DNA of 64,000 bases from Sulfurospirillum deleyianum DSM 6946 (GCF_000024885.1 NC_013512.1:124001-188000), one strand, 5' to 3'; positions 18,592 to 28,073 are shown, counted from the stretch's first letter. Numbers and translations are program-made. The notes: generated by a model from the sequence alone, not told the origin.

Positions 18592-18597
18592 TATAAT
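18592..18597 (+). promoter_or_regulatory. -10 box (TATAAT) of pflA
   Basis: A perfect TATAAT, preceded by T-rich sequence, lies 6 bases before the pflA ATG at 18604. Transcription would begin at or within one or two bases of the ATG, implying a leaderless or nearly leaderless mRNA. There is no ribosome-binding site in the 6 intervening bases. Confidence 0.6.
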
Positions 18598-18603
18598 GTA
18601 GGC

Positions 18604-20997
18604 ATGAAATTACTACTTTTCCTCTTCTTTTTATCGGTACAACTTTTTTCACTGGAATTGGTTTTAAACAGTGGTAAAGAGAGTAAAACCAATTATGCAA
18701 TCTTGCATATTATGGATGCGAAACCTTTCTTGTGTGAAACCATGGTATTTGAAAAAGATAAAAAACAGTACCTGTGTCAAGTCGATAGACCGATTACCAA
18801 ACGTATTGAATCCAAAAAAACAAAATATGCCGAACTTGATTTTTATGAAAAAGGGGGGCAGTTTTATATTTTAATTGATCCTAAGGTCAATTCAAAATTG
18901 ATTCCTATCGAAGAAGAACTCTACAACACGACAGAAATTTTAACCAAACCAAAAACCAACCGTTATACCCATTGGAGTATCTTACTTGAAGAAAAGGCAT
19001 TGTTTGAAGCAGAAGCAGGGCATGATGGGTTAGATTTTCCTGTGCAATTCTCTAAAAATGAACGTCCTTCGATTGGGGCGCTTGATTTAAATGGTGCTCC
19101 CATTTCGTATGCGCAAAGTAAAGATATTGGGCTGTATCTTGAAATTAAAAAAGCCTATTATGATGGATACGATGAGAGTGTGATTAAAGATGTGAAGCGG
19201 GTGTTAAGTCTCTATCCAAACTCTATTTTTCGAAGTGAATTGGAGCTATTTCAGATGCGCTCTATGGATAAACTTCTTAGTGCACGAAGCGATGAAAGTC
19301 CTGAATTTGCTTTTAATGAAGGAGATATGATTACCCTTGCAAAGCAATGGAGTAAAGAGTTTACCAGTGACGAAAATCTCCCTGAAGTTTTGATGTTTAT
19401 GGCAAAGGCGTATCTGAAATCGGGAGCGAAAGCGGATGCTAATTATGTGCTTGATATTTTAGTGGATGAACATCCTCAAAGTTCTTTTACCAAACGGGCT
19501 ATTTTGCTTTTTGCAGACAACCTTTTTCTTAAAAAAGAGAAAGATAAAGCACTTAAGCTCTATTTGGATGTACTTTACAGTGCGCAGGATTTAGATATTG
19601 CTTCTGAGGCTGCGATTCGTTTGAGTGATCATCAAATGGATGCTGGAAAAATGCAAGAGGCGAAAGAGTATCTTTTTAAAGTCTTAAATGTTAATGCCCA
19701 ATTTTTGTTAAAAGATAAAGAGCGAAGTTACAAACTTGCACGTAGATTAGCAGAGCATAAGTTGTATGACTTGGCTGCAAAAGTTGCAGATGTTCTGCTT
19801 CAAGGTATATCTGAGAAAGCTGAAAATCGAGAAATCTTACTCAAAGAGAGTGGGGATTGGCATGCTAAAGCCAATGAAGTGGAAGCAGCGCATAGTCGTT
19901 ATAAAGAGTATTTGGCAGCATATAAAAATACAGGCGATTATGTGCAAGAAGTGACGGAAAGTTTAGATACGCTTTTCTTCCGTCTGAATGAAAATAATGA
20001 GACAAAATTAGCCGCTTACTATGATACGTTAATTGAAAAGTACGCCAATAATGAAATTGGGCAGAGGGCCTTGTTAGAAAAAGCCAATTTACTCCTCAAA
20101 CAAAAAGCGTATGCGAAAGTACTTGCCTTAGAGGAAGCACTGACACCTCTTCCTGAGACGTTTGATCTTAAACCTGCTGAGTTGATTTATGCTGCGGCAA
20201 AAGGTTTGAGCGTGGAACATCTGAATCAAAAAGCGTGTCAAGAGAGTGTTTTATTGATTGAGCAGTATACGTTGCATATAGATGAGCCTGTGTATCAAGA
20301 GGCGTTGTTTAACTGTTTTATGGCAACCGCGCGGTATGAAAATGCGCATGAAATTAGTCGCTCACACCTTCAAGATGCTTCACTCAAAGAGCGTTATGCG
20401 TGGGCACAAAAAGAGGTGCAAGCTCTCTATAAAATGGGAGAATATGAAGAAGCAGTTGCGTTTAAAGAGGATTTGAAAACACTTTCCTTTAGTTTACGAG
20501 AGAAAATTAGCTTAGACAGTATTCGTACCCTTTTCTTTGCGCTGGTTAAATTGAAAAATAATGATGGTGCGCTCTCTTTAGCGCAGAGCATTGGAATTTT
20601 GTATCCTAATGAAGCCAGTAACTTAGATATTTATGATGAAATTATTACGATAGCGAGTGAAACCAAAAATGATTTATTGCTTGTCAAATATGCCAAAATG
20701 ATTGTGGATGAGCAGAAAAAATATCAATCCACAGCGCTATCTCCTCGTATAGAATTTAGTTATATTGAAGCACTAAAACGCTTAGGTAGGGATGATGAAG
20801 CGTTAACTCTTGCAGAATCACTCATGGGAAGCTCTTTGAAAAATGAGGATAAAATACGCTTGTTTTACCATGCGGGTGAGTTAAGTTTAAAACTCAAAGA
20901 GCGTGAAAAAGCCAAAGCTTACTTTACGCAGTGTGTTGAAAATAACGAGAGCAGTTCATGGAAAAAGATTTGTGAGGAAAATCTCAAACTTTTTTAA
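18604..20997 (+). CDS. pflA: PflA-like paralysed-flagellum protein (periplasmic TPR protein)
   Basis: This 797-residue exported protein has a signal peptide (M-K-L-L-L-F-L-F-F-L-S-V-Q-L-F-S) and then a beta-rich region up to about residue 180. Long helical TPR-like repeats fill the rest, for example the segments around A-K-A-Y-L-K-S-G-A-K-A-D-A-N-Y. In C. jejuni the gene directly after nuoN is pflA, a component of the periplasmic flagellar-motor scaffold needed for stator placement and torque. Position, size and architecture support orthology. I reject the longer GTG start at 18571 because it lies in the nuo terminator and would hide the signal peptide. Confidence 0.8.
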   Translation: MKLLLFLFFLSVQLFSLELVLNSGKESKTNYAILHIMDAKPFLCETMVFEKDKKQYLCQVDRPITKRIESKKTKYAELDFYEKGGQFYILIDPKVNSKLIPIEEELYNTTEILTKPKTNRYTHWSILLEEKALFEAEAGHDGLDFPVQFSKNERPSIGALDLNGAPISYAQSKDIGLYLEIKKAYYDGYDESVIKDVKRVLSLYPNSIFRSELELFQMRSMDKLLSARSDESPEFAFNEGDMITLAKQWSKEFTSDENLPEVLMFMAKAYLKSGAKADANYVLDILVDEHPQSSFTKRAILLFADNLFLKKEKDKALKLYLDVLYSAQDLDIASEAAIRLSDHQMDAGKMQEAKEYLFKVLNVNAQFLLKDKERSYKLARRLAEHKLYDLAAKVADVLLQGISEKAENREILLKESGDWHAKANEVEAAHSRYKEYLAAYKNTGDYVQEVTESLDTLFFRLNENNETKLAAYYDTLIEKYANNEIGQRALLEKANLLLKQKAYAKVLALEEALTPLPETFDLKPAELIYAAAKGLSVEHLNQKACQESVLLIEQYTLHIDEPVYQEALFNCFMATARYENAHEISRSHLQDASLKERYAWAQKEVQALYKMGEYEEAVAFKEDLKTLSFSLREKISLDSIRTLFFALVKLKNNDGALSLAQSIGILYPNEASNLDIYDEIITIASETKNDLLLVKYAKMIVDEQKKYQSTALSPRIEFSYIEALKRLGRDDEALTLAESLMGSSLKNEDKIRLFYHAGELSLKLKEREKAKAYFTQCVENNESSSWKKICEENLKLF

Positions 20998-21023
20998 ACG
21001 CTCGTTACATGTAAAACGTGTTT
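20996..21023. terminator. Imperfect inverted repeat between convergent pflA and miaA
   Basis: The arms AAACGC and GTGTTT flank a TTACATGTAA core (21005-21014) that also supplies the miaA stop codon. It could terminate both convergent genes, though the arms carry several mismatches. Confidence 0.45.
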
Positions 21024-21901
21024 GCGATTAAAGGCTTAAGTCTCTCTATCTCGATTTTAGGATGTATTGGAAACTGTGATGCGTTAAATGTGCGTTGGCG
21101 TTTAGCTAAATGGAGTGTATTGAGGGTAATGCGCTCTTCTAGCAGGCCGAGTGTATATCTTCCATCAAAATAGTCTAGCACCTCTTTAATGCCAATCGCT
21201 TTCATACATTGAGGCGTTCGTGTGTACTTTTTTTCTAATCCAAACACTTCCTCAATCAATCCCATCTGAAGCATTTTTTGAGTGCGTAAAGCAATCCTTT
21301 GTGCCAAAATCTCTTTGGGTGTCTCAATTTCAAAAAGAGGAACTTCACAAATAAGCGGTGCTTGTTTGGTGTTCGCAAGATAGTCGGAAGGCACTTCATC
21401 GGTAGCATAAAAAATTTCTAACCATTTTTCAATGCGGTAGCGATCGTTTAAGGCAATTTTTGAGGCAAAGGTAGGGTCTTTGCGTTGAATCAGCGCATAA
21501 GCTGAGGTTAAATCAAGTAGGCTTTCTTCCACTTTTTCTTTTACATGTAAGGATATTTCAGGTTTGACACTAAAGCCTTCCATCATTGCTTTGAGATAAA
21601 ATCCTGTTCCTCCAACGATAATGAGATGCTTTTGATCTTTTTCGCATGCTTCTTTGGCGTCTTTATAAAGGTCAAAAAACATCGTGACATCAAAATGCTC
21701 ATTGGGTAAAAGTACATCCATACCAAAATGAGCAATGCCCTGACGCTCTTCAAGACTCGGTTTAGCCGAAGCAATATCAATCTCTGTGTAGATGCTCAGT
21801 GAATCAAGGGATAAAATATACGCCGAATGTTTATGGGCAAGTTCAATGGCAAGGGCGGTTTTTCCCGAAGCGGTTGCTCCTAAAATAGCAATAGTTTTCA
21901 A
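21005..21901 (-). CDS. miaA: tRNA dimethylallyltransferase
   Basis: This 298-residue enzyme transfers a dimethylallyl group to A37 of tRNAs reading UNN codons. The P-loop G-A-T-A-S-G-K-T-A is at residues 8-16. The catalytic L-D-S-L-S-I-Y-T segment and the D-I-A-S-A-K-P motif follow, and G-G-T-G-F-Y-L-K-A is near residue 98. Length is normal. The last codons and the stop (Y-M-stop) are formed by a TTACATGTAA palindrome; a second copy (21541-21550) encodes L-H-V-K. Confidence 0.95.
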   Translation of the reverse strand: MKTIAILGATASGKTALAIELAHKHSAYILSLDSLSIYTEIDIASAKPSLEERQGIAHFGMDVLLPNEHFDVTMFFDLYKDAKEACEKDQKHLIIVGGTGFYLKAMMEGFSVKPEISLHVKEKVEESLLDLTSAYALIQRKDPTFASKIALNDRYRIEKWLEIFYATDEVPSDYLANTKQAPLICEVPLFEIETPKEILAQRIALRTQKMLQMGLIEEVFGLEKKYTRTPQCMKAIGIKEVLDYFDGRYTLGLLEERITLNTLHLAKRQRTFNASQFPIHPKIEIERLKPLIANTFYM

Positions 21902-21980
21902 TGGTATTCTCTTTGTTTTATGCGGTTTTATGGGGCAATTATAACACTTTTAAAGGGTTTTGTTGTAAAATCAAGTCATC

Positions 21981-21990
21981 TTACATGTAA
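21981..21990. repeat. TTACATGTAA copy between divergent miaA and the prenyltransferase gene
   Basis: This copy lies in the gap between divergent genes, 10 bases before the TTG start of the prenyltransferase gene. The AAAGG that follows it probably serves as ribosome-binding site, so the palindrome lies in the leader. Confidence 0.9.
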
Positions 21991-21999
21991 AGGTTTCTC

Positions 22000-22869
22000 T
22001 TGCAACATTTTTGGCAAAAACTTAAAGATATTGGTGATTTAATCGTTTTTAAACACTCTGTTTTTGCGCTTCCTTTTATTTTTACGGCAATGATTGTCTC
22101 TTCAAAAGCGCACAATGATACAGTATGGTTTGGATTTAAGCTCTTTGTTTTAGGACTTTTAGCGGCAGTAAGCGCTCGGAATTTTGCGATGGCGTTTAAC
22201 CGTTACGCAGATAGAGATATTGATAAGTACAACCCACGAACTGCCAATCGTCCGAGTGTGGATGGTCGCATAGGGGCTTCAAATTTACTCTTTTTTATTG
22301 GTTTTAACGCACTGCTTTTTATTGCGGTGGCTTATTGTATCAATGACCTTGCCTTTTATTTGAGTGTGCCGATTTTGATGATTTTGGGTGGGTACTCTTT
22401 GTTTAAGCGTTTTTCACCCTATGCGCATTTGGTTTTGGGTCTCTCTTTGGGGTTGGCACCGATTGCAGGAGTCGTAGCCGTGGAAGCTGCTATTCCTTTA
22501 TGGGCGGTGCTTCTCTCTATTGGTGTGATGTATTGGGTGGCTGGATTTGATCTGCTTTATTCTTTGCAAGATATGGAGTACGATAAAGCCAATGGGCTTT
22601 TTTCCATTCCTTCTCGTTTTGGTTGGGAAGCGACGTTTTTCATCTCCCGTTTGTTTCATGCTCAAACTGTTTTGTTTTGGTTGCTTTTTGTGGTTGAAGC
22701 GCAGTTGGGAGGGTTTGCCTATGGAGCAATAGGGGTTTCTGCCGTGGTACTGTTTTTAGAGCACCGTATTGTTGCCAAAGATTTTACCAAAATTGATAAA
22801 GCGTTTTTCACGCTCAATGGCTATTTGGGAATGATCTTTTTTAGTCTCATTTTTTTAGATAGGATATAA
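22000..22869 (+). CDS. mqnP: UbiA-family prenyltransferase (menaquinone biosynthesis, MqnP-like)
   Basis: This 289-residue integral membrane prenyltransferase has eight to nine helices. The two Asp-rich metal/diphosphate motifs are visible: N-R-Y-A-D-R-D-I-D near residues 67-75 and D-L-L-Y-S-L-Q-D-M-E-Y-D near residues 183-194. Campylobacterota make menaquinone by the futalosine route, where this family (MqnP) prenylates the naphthoate intermediate; the assignment to that pathway is by family and taxon. The start is TTG with AAAGG upstream. It is first in a three-gene run with the two genes below. Confidence 0.85.
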   Translation: MQHFWQKLKDIGDLIVFKHSVFALPFIFTAMIVSSKAHNDTVWFGFKLFVLGLLAAVSARNFAMAFNRYADRDIDKYNPRTANRPSVDGRIGASNLLFFIGFNALLFIAVAYCINDLAFYLSVPILMILGGYSLFKRFSPYAHLVLGLSLGLAPIAGVVAVEAAIPLWAVLLSIGVMYWVAGFDLLYSLQDMEYDKANGLFSIPSRFGWEATFFISRLFHAQTVLFWLLFVVEAQLGGFAYGAIGVSAVVLFLEHRIVAKDFTKIDKAFFTLNGYLGMIFFSLIFLDRI

Positions 22870-22870
22870 G

Positions 22871-23404
22871 ATGATGGATGGTATTCGTTTTGTTCCCGCA
22901 GTTTTACATATGGTGTACGAAGAGGGAACATCCGAAAATGCCTCTTTTTTACAAGAGTATTATGCACTGATGCAACTCAATGATGATCCTTTGGGTGTCT
23001 GGCTCAAATCGTCTAAAATTCGTAAGGCTGCAGAAGAGAGTGACCCAGTGCTTTTAACACTCCTCATTGAGTTACATCGAAAAATAGAGACTTTAACACA
23101 CCTTGTTACATCCAAGACACCTTTGGTTTTGGAGCTCAAAGAGAGTGCGATGCTCAGTGATATTGCCCACGGGTATCTTCGCTTGAGTGAGGCTGTTTTA
23201 ACACCTCAAAAAGGATATTATGCACGTATTGCGATGCCTACTTTTCCTCAGCGTTCCATGCCTCTTTTTTTTGAAGCAGTCGATGCATTTGTGGGGAAAA
23301 TTGTTTTGATGCATGAAGATGATGAGCAAGAGTGGAGTGCTTATATGACGGCATGCGAACGTGCAATGATTCGTCAAATGAAAGGAAATGGAAGTGAGTA
23401 TTGA
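22871..23404 (+). CDS. PilZ-like protein of unknown function
   Basis: This soluble 177-residue protein is mostly helical in its first 80 residues, including a helix (I-E-L-H-R-K-I-E-T-L-T-H-L-V) that could oligomerise. A beta-rich segment follows with L-S-D-I-A-H-G-Y-L-R-L, resembling the D/N-x-S-x-x-G strand of PilZ domains. The RxxxR c-di-GMP motif is not evident, so binding is doubtful. I regard PilZ-like as a weak call. It starts 1 base after the prenyltransferase gene and overlaps the next gene by 17 bases. Confidence 0.5.
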   Translation: MMDGIRFVPAVLHMVYEEGTSENASFLQEYYALMQLNDDPLGVWLKSSKIRKAAEESDPVLLTLLIELHRKIETLTHLVTSKTPLVLELKESAMLSDIAHGYLRLSEAVLTPQKGYYARIAMPTFPQRSMPLFFEAVDAFVGKIVLMHEDDEQEWSAYMTACERAMIRQMKGNGSEY

Positions 23405-23909
23405 AACTTTAGCGTTTATAGGACTTGCTGCGCTGGTGATTATTGTCTTTTTAATGGTTTATATTCGTGATATGGAGGTCAATAAAAAGCTCTCTATTTA
23501 TGAAAAGAGTATTGAAGAGCTCAATTATCAAAACCATGTGCTTAACAAAGCGCTCAATGAACTACGTACTCAGGAGAAAGAACCCGCATTTGACCCAGCG
23601 GTGCTTGAGCAAAAGATGGTACAGTTTGTCAAAGAAGAGATTCATAAGAGTGCTATTCCTGTGGTGTCATCGCTTAAAGAGATTGAGTCGATTATTTACC
23701 ATTTTAAAGAGGAGCAAAGCAGTCGTTTGGAACGCATTGAAAGTCGTACCAAAGAGATGAGTTTTGCTTCAGCTTCGCCTTCAAGTTCGAATGAGAAGAT
23801 GATTATTGCACACTATACCAAAGGAAAGAGTGAGGCAGAAATCGCTAAAGACTTACGTATTGGTATTGGGGAAGTGGATTTGGTTTTAAAGTTAGCCAAT
23901 TTAAAATAA
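23388..23909 (+). CDS. Membrane-anchored coiled-coil protein with C-terminal helix-turn-helix
   Basis: This 173-residue protein has one N-terminal transmembrane helix (residues about 7-26), a coiled coil rich in Glu/Lys/Leu (about 33-125), a Ser-rich linker, and a C-terminal segment (K-S-E-A-E-I-A-K-D-L-R-I-G-I-G-E-V) that reads as a helix-turn-helix. The design recalls SwrB/DUF6115-like proteins, but I cannot assign a function. Its overlap with the PilZ-like gene suggests a joint role, perhaps in motility or surface behaviour. It ends at a 24-bp palindrome. Confidence 0.6.
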   Translation: MEVSIETLAFIGLAALVIIVFLMVYIRDMEVNKKLSIYEKSIEELNYQNHVLNKALNELRTQEKEPAFDPAVLEQKMVQFVKEEIHKSAIPVVSSLKEIESIIYHFKEEQSSRLERIESRTKEMSFASASPSSSNEKMIIAHYTKGKSEAEIAKDLRIGIGEVDLVLKLANLK

Positions 23910-23931
23910 CGGGTTTACATGTAAACCCGTT
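23908..23931. terminator. 24-bp perfect palindrome between convergent genes, TTACATGTAA core
   Basis: The half-site AACGGGTTTACA and its exact complement meet at 23919/23920, in the 28-base gap between a forward gene and the reverse MCP gene. As RNA it folds into a GC-clamped stem on both strands, so it is a good bidirectional terminator. The dispersed palindrome forms its core. Confidence 0.7.
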
Positions 23932-23937
23932 TAAGAC

Positions 23938-25281
23938 TTATTTGGATGTTCGAGAAAGCGTTGAGCCTTCTTGAATCATCGCATTTAAAAGTTTAAAGAG
24001 TGTAGTACTTGCTTCTTCCATACGTTTAAAGTTTTCAATAAAGTGTGAAAGAGAGTCTAGGGTATAGCCACTTTGGAGAGCGTCCATGTTGGTATGAACG
24101 TATTGGTGCACATTTTTATGAGCTTCTTCTAGTCGTGAATAAGAAGGTGTGAGGCTAAAACGCTCTTTGGTCAGTGGAGCTTCATACCATTGTCCTAAAC
24201 GACATTCATGGTGATTCGCAAAATGCGCCTCTTTTTGTTCGTTTAAGATAGCCGAATAGGCTTTGGTTTTGTAAACAATGTGATCCATTTTTGCCAAGAT
24301 GGTAAAAATTTTATTTTCCAGTTTAAATGAGGTATCTGCGGTTGCATTGGCATCTTCATTAAAGGCTTTGAGAATCTCTTCAAAATGCATCACATTCTCT
24401 CCACTTGTGTTTGCAATCACACTAATACGCTCAGAATTGGCATGAATACCATTGGTCTCTTGTTGTAAGGTTTGAATGGTCATCGCAATCTCTTGCGTTG
24501 CTTTTTGAGTTCGTTCTGCGAGTTTTCGCACTTCATCCGCAACCACCGCAAAACCGCGTCCATGTTCTCCCGCTCGTGCGGCTTCAATGGCGGCATTAAG
24601 CGCTAAAAGGTTGGTTTGATCAGCAATATCTTTAATTAAATTGACCACAGAAGAGATTTCAGACGTTCTAAGGCTTAAAGAGGTGATCGCTTCATTGGTA
24701 CTGTTTAAAAGCTCAAGCAACTCTTTGATTCCTTCAGAAAGTTCACCCAGTGTGTGGAGGCTTTCATCTGATTTGTGCGCTGTTGTATTGGCGATATCAG
24801 TAATATGAGACATCTCTTGAATGCTACTGTTTAAGTCCTCTTGAATACTTAAAACACCGTTGTTACCGTTACCAAGGTCTGCAAAAGCAGAGGAGAGTAC
24901 CCCTTTGGCTTTTCCTTTTTGTCCATCAATAACGCCTTGAACACCTCTTGAGATATACTGGGCGTTGCTTGCAAAAAGTCCACGAAATCCCTCATTAAAA
25001 ATATTACGATAGGTTTTTCCTTGACTGGCTGATTCGATGGAGGTTTTACTCTCGCGCATTAACGCCTCCATCTGGTCTAGGAGATCATTAATCCCTAAGG
25101 CAATTTGTCCCATAGGATCATTGGGGTCAAGATTGACAATGCGAGGTTCTAAATTGCCTTGTGCGGCTTCTTTAATGACATTCAAGGTTTTTTCATACAG
25201 CGCCTCATCACATTTAAGTCTTTTTCTACTCCCTAAAAAAGGGATTTTATAAGCGTTGTAAGACGTTTGAGAACTCTTCAT
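23938..25281 (-). CDS. Soluble methyl-accepting chemotaxis protein with C-terminal CZB zinc-binding domain
   Basis: This 447-residue cytoplasmic chemoreceptor has no transmembrane helix. The signalling hairpin ([21 protein letters not shown] at the tip) is near residues 222-242. The C-terminal domain has the CZB pattern: a His in D-H-I-V-Y, then [10 protein letters not shown], then H-K-N-V-H. CZB domains bind zinc and often sense hypochlorite or zinc. Its first 35 bases overlap the end of the PAS gene, so the two are coupled. Together they look like a split Aer/CetAB-type energy-taxis receptor. Confidence 0.85.
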   Translation of the reverse strand: MKSSQTSYNAYKIPFLGSRKRLKCDEALYEKTLNVIKEAAQGNLEPRIVNLDPNDPMGQIALGINDLLDQMEALMRESKTSIESASQGKTYRNIFNEGFRGLFASNAQYISRGVQGVIDGQKGKAKGVLSSAFADLGNGNNGVLSIQEDLNSSIQEMSHITDIANTTAHKSDESLHTLGELSEGIKELLELLNSTNEAITSLSLRTSEISSVVNLIKDIADQTNLLALNAAIEAARAGEHGRGFAVVADEVRKLAERTQKATQEIAMTIQTLQQETNGIHANSERISVIANTSGENVMHFEEILKAFNEDANATADTSFKLENKIFTILAKMDHIVYKTKAYSAILNEQKEAHFANHHECRLGQWYEAPLTKERFSLTPSYSRLEEAHKNVHQYVHTNMDALQSGYTLDSLSHFIENFKRMEEASTTLFKLLNAMIQEGSTLSRTSK

Positions 25282-25765
25282 AATTCATTCCTTTCTCTGC
25301 TAAGACATCGTTTAAATAACGCAGTGAAGCTTCCATACCACCACTTTTTTCTAACTCTAAAAGTTTGGCATACAGAGGCTCGATAATAGCCAATGCTTTA
25401 GGGTTTGCTTTACGTCGAATGGAGTAGTATCCCACAACTTTACCCAGGGCATCCACTGAGGCAGTGACATTGGCATAGACCCAGTAATACCCACCATCAA
25501 AGCTCAAGTTTTTAATATAAGCAAAAATTTCTTCTTTGTTTTTAATTTTTTCCCAGAGCAGTTTAAAAATAATATGAGGCATCTCTGGATGACGAATAAT
25601 ATTGTGCGGTTTGCCCAAAAGTTCTTGTTCGCTTGCGCCAACAATTTTTAAAAAAGGCTCATTACAGTAGGTGATTTTTCCGTGCGTATCTGTTTTAGAA
25701 ACTAAAAAAGCATCCGCACTCACAGCATGTTCTTTTTGATTAGGAATAGGTTTATTCATCCCCAC
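25247..25765 (-). CDS. Aer/CetB-type PAS domain protein
   Basis: This 172-residue PAS protein resembles the sensor domain of E. coli Aer, with the motif [10 protein letters not shown] near residues 54-63 and the [10 protein letters not shown] segment near 91-100. Aer-type PAS domains bind FAD and report redox or energy state. A C-terminal helical tail of about 45 residues could contact the MCP. It is translated just before, and overlapping, the CZB-type MCP. The pair corresponds in principle to CetB/CetA of Campylobacter, but here the partner MCP is soluble. Confidence 0.82.
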   Translation of the reverse strand: MGMNKPIPNQKEHAVSADAFLVSKTDTHGKITYCNEPFLKIVGASEQELLGKPHNIIRHPEMPHIIFKLLWEKIKNKEEIFAYIKNLSFDGGYYWVYANVTASVDALGKVVGYYSIRRKANPKALAIIEPLYAKLLELEKSGGMEASLRYLNDVLAEKGMNYEEFSNVLQRL

Positions 25766-25799
25766 ACTCCTTGAAAAGATTTAAGTACAACTGTAGTTT

Positions 25800-25828
25800 A
25801 TCTTAGCCTCTGTTACAAAAAGCTTCAA
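25800..25828 (-). promoter_or_regulatory. Promoter of the PAS-MCP pair
   Basis: Read on the reverse strand, TTGAAG (25828-25823) and TAAGAT (25805-25800) are separated by 17 bases, 35 bases before the PAS start codon. The -35 hexamer is also one arm of a CTTCAA/TTGAAG inverted repeat (25823-25847). Confidence 0.5.
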
Positions 25829-25854
25829 CAGTCAAAATAGCTTGAAGGAGAAAC

Positions 25855-25882
25855 TTGCATCTGTAAAAGATTTGTGTATAAT
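25855..25882 (+). promoter_or_regulatory. Promoter of moaA
   Basis: TTGCAT (25855-25860), a 16-base spacer and a perfect TATAAT (25877-25882) give a leader of about 53 bases. The leader holds a small GCTTT/AAAGC hairpin. I do not recognise a molybdenum cofactor riboswitch in it. Confidence 0.65.
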
Positions 25883-25941
25883 AGCCCCCACGAGCTTTTA
25901 GATAAAAGCGTAAGCATATCACTGTAGAAATAAGGACTTTC

Positions 25942-26910
25942 ATGCTTATTGATGGATTTGGAAGAAATGTAACCTATCTTAGAATTTCTGTGACCGAACG
26001 GTGTAATTTTAGATGCCAATACTGTATGCCAGAGAAGCCTTTTTCATGGGTTCCGAAAGAGAATTTGCTCAGTTTTGAAGACCTTTTTTTGTTTGTTAAA
26101 GTCGCCATTGATGAGGGGATTAGCAAGATTCGAATTACAGGGGGTGAGCCTCTGTTAAGAACTGATTTGGATAAGTTTATTGCCATGATTAATCACCATA
26201 AAAGTGGGCTGGATTTGGCACTCACAACGAATGGTTTTTTACTCAAAGGAGCGGCGCAAAAACTTAAAGATGCTGGCTTAAAACGGGTCAATGTTTCTTT
26301 GGATAGTCTCAAAGCAGATGTTGCGGCAAAAATGGCGCAAAAAGATGTTTTAACCAGAGTACAAGAGGGCATTGAAGAGGCGTTGCGTGTGGGGCTGAAA
26401 GTAAAAATCAACATGGTGCCAATTCAAGGCATTAATGCCGATGAGGTCTTAGACGTGCTTGAGTACGCCAAAGCCAGAGGGATGTCGATTCGCTTTATTG
26501 AATACATGGAAAACACCCATGCCAAAGCACAATTAAAAGGGCTGAGTGGACAAGAAGTGCGAGATAAAATCGCTATAAAATATACGTTTAAAGCGATAGG
26601 GCGGGAAGGTCCTAGTCCTGCACATCTTTTTGAAATGGAAGATGGGTATGTCTTTGGTGTCATTGACCCGCATCAGCACGATTTTTGTGAAGATTGCAAT
26701 CGTATTCGTTTAACCGCAGAAGGGATGTTGATTCCTTGTCTTTATTTTGATGAGGCGATGAGCATCAAAGATGCCGTGCACAAAGGGGATATGAAAGAGG
26801 CAACGGAAATTTTAAAAGAAGTTTTACGCAATAAGCCTGAAAAAAACAAGTGGAGCGATGATGACCAAAATGAGGTCTCTAAGCGTGCTTTTTATGAGAC
26901 AGGCGGATAA
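25942..26910 (+). CDS. moaA: GTP 3',8-cyclase
   Basis: This 322-residue radical SAM enzyme is the first step of molybdenum cofactor synthesis, converting GTP to 3',8-cyclo-GTP. The N-terminal cluster motif is C21-x3-C25-x2-C28. The C-terminal second cluster is visible in [10 protein letters not shown] and the later I-P-C. It is full length. It converges with moeA and overlaps it by 19 bases at the 3' ends. Campylobacterota use many molybdo- and tungstoenzymes in respiration, which fits this pair. Confidence 0.95.
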   Translation: MLIDGFGRNVTYLRISVTERCNFRCQYCMPEKPFSWVPKENLLSFEDLFLFVKVAIDEGISKIRITGGEPLLRTDLDKFIAMINHHKSGLDLALTTNGFLLKGAAQKLKDAGLKRVNVSLDSLKADVAAKMAQKDVLTRVQEGIEEALRVGLKVKINMVPIQGINADEVLDVLEYAKARGMSIRFIEYMENTHAKAQLKGLSGQEVRDKIAIKYTFKAIGREGPSPAHLFEMEDGYVFGVIDPHQHDFCEDCNRIRLTAEGMLIPCLYFDEAMSIKDAVHKGDMKEATEILKEVLRNKPEKNKWSDDDQNEVSKRAFYETGG

Positions 26911-28046
26911 GTAAAAAAGAAGAAGGGAATCTCTTCTCCTTCTTCAATGGATGTTTTTTGTTCAACCAAAGCATAGCCATTGCATTGACTTAAAATATTG
27001 AGTCTTCCTGCTTCATAATGAGGCGCACTTACAAAATGATTTCCATCGCTGTATCCAGGAATCGCATTCATAGAAGCATCCTTACATGTAACTCTTTTTT
27101 GATTGATACAACTGATAAAAGAGGGCAAAAGAGAGGGATGTGATTGGAGGTGTCTAAGCAGTGGCACACCTAGCATTTCAAAGCCTAAGGTACAACTGAG
27201 CGGTAAACCAGGTAGATGTAAAATAGGTTTTTCATTTAAGAGACTTAAAGCACTCGGTCTAGCGGGTGTAATCGAGACATGATGAAAAAGAGGAAAGAGC
27301 GTCTTTTTTTCCAATAAGGAACACATACTATCGTTTCGACTGAGCGCACCTGTGGTAATAATCGCATCTGAGGTGGGCACTAATGTATCCATAGCTTTTA
27401 AAATAGCATCTTCATTTTCATCGCAGAGGTGAATGTCCCCAATCTTCCCTCCCAATTCTAAGATGCGTGCGGCTAAACTCATCGCATTTGAATTGCAAAT
27501 CTCTTTTTTAACTAAGGGTGTTCCAATGCTCAAAAGACTGATGGTTGGTTTTTTGAAAACGTGAATGTTTCGAATACATTGCGAAGCAAGGGCGGTTATC
27601 TTTTGGGCACTCAAGCGCTCCCCTTTTTTGAGCAATACTTCTCCTTGCGTAATGTCTTCACCCTCTTTTTTGATATGCGCAAATAGCGTTACATGTAAAG
27701 ATATCTGAATCTCATTTTCTCGTTCAACGAGTACCTCTTCTTCGGGGATAATGGCATTAATGCCCTCTGGAATAGGAGAACCTGTGGAAAGTTTGACGCC
27801 ATAACCCAAAGGAATTGAAGAAGGATAAGGCGCTTGAAGCAGGGGGTAATGTGTCGTAAGGGCTTTAAAAGCAATCCCATAGCCTTCCTTTAAACTCATG
27901 GGGTATTTTGGGAGTGCAAATTTTGCGTAAATATCTTGACTAGCAACACGATGCAAAGCATTTAAAAGAGGTAAAGTTTGTTTTACATGTAAAGGTTTGA
28001 TAGATGTTTGAATGATTTGAAGTGCTTCTTGGTACGAAATGGGCAT
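26892..28046 (-). CDS. moeA: Molybdopterin molybdenumtransferase
   Basis: This 384-residue enzyme inserts molybdate into adenylylated molybdopterin. The family segments are present: S-T-G-S-P-I-P near residues 91-97, the central MoCF/MoaB-like domain with T-T-G-A-L-S near residue 235, and H-L-P-G-L-P-L-S near residue 273. The third segment usually reads T-G-G-x-S; here the second glycine is alanine, a mild departure. It carries three TTACATGTAA copies, the highest density of any gene here. It overlaps moaA tail to tail. Confidence 0.9.
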   Translation of the reverse strand: MPISYQEALQIIQTSIKPLHVKQTLPLLNALHRVASQDIYAKFALPKYPMSLKEGYGIAFKALTTHYPLLQAPYPSSIPLGYGVKLSTGSPIPEGINAIIPEEEVLVERENEIQISLHVTLFAHIKKEGEDITQGEVLLKKGERLSAQKITALASQCIRNIHVFKKPTISLLSIGTPLVKKEICNSNAMSLAARILELGGKIGDIHLCDENEDAILKAMDTLVPTSDAIITTGALSRNDSMCSLLEKKTLFPLFHHVSITPARPSALSLLNEKPILHLPGLPLSCTLGFEMLGVPLLRHLQSHPSLLPSFISCINQKRVTCKDASMNAIPGYSDGNHFVSAPHYEAGRLNILSQCNGYALVEQKTSIEEGEEIPFFFFTYPPVS

Positions 28047-28073
28047 AGGCTAACCTTTATATTTATGGGGAGT

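Noticed and set aside
18571-18603. GTG start for pflA at 18571
   Set aside because: It lies inside the nuo terminator hairpin and would add 11 residues ahead of a good signal peptide starting at 18604.
25883-25941. Molybdenum cofactor riboswitch upstream of moaA
   Set aside because: The leader is under 60 bases with a single short AT-rich hairpin, far too small for the known Moco element.
26892-26910. Frameshift or misassembly where moaA and moeA overlap tail to tail
   Set aside because: Both proteins keep family-typical C-termini and the 19-base overlap is simple convergent packing.
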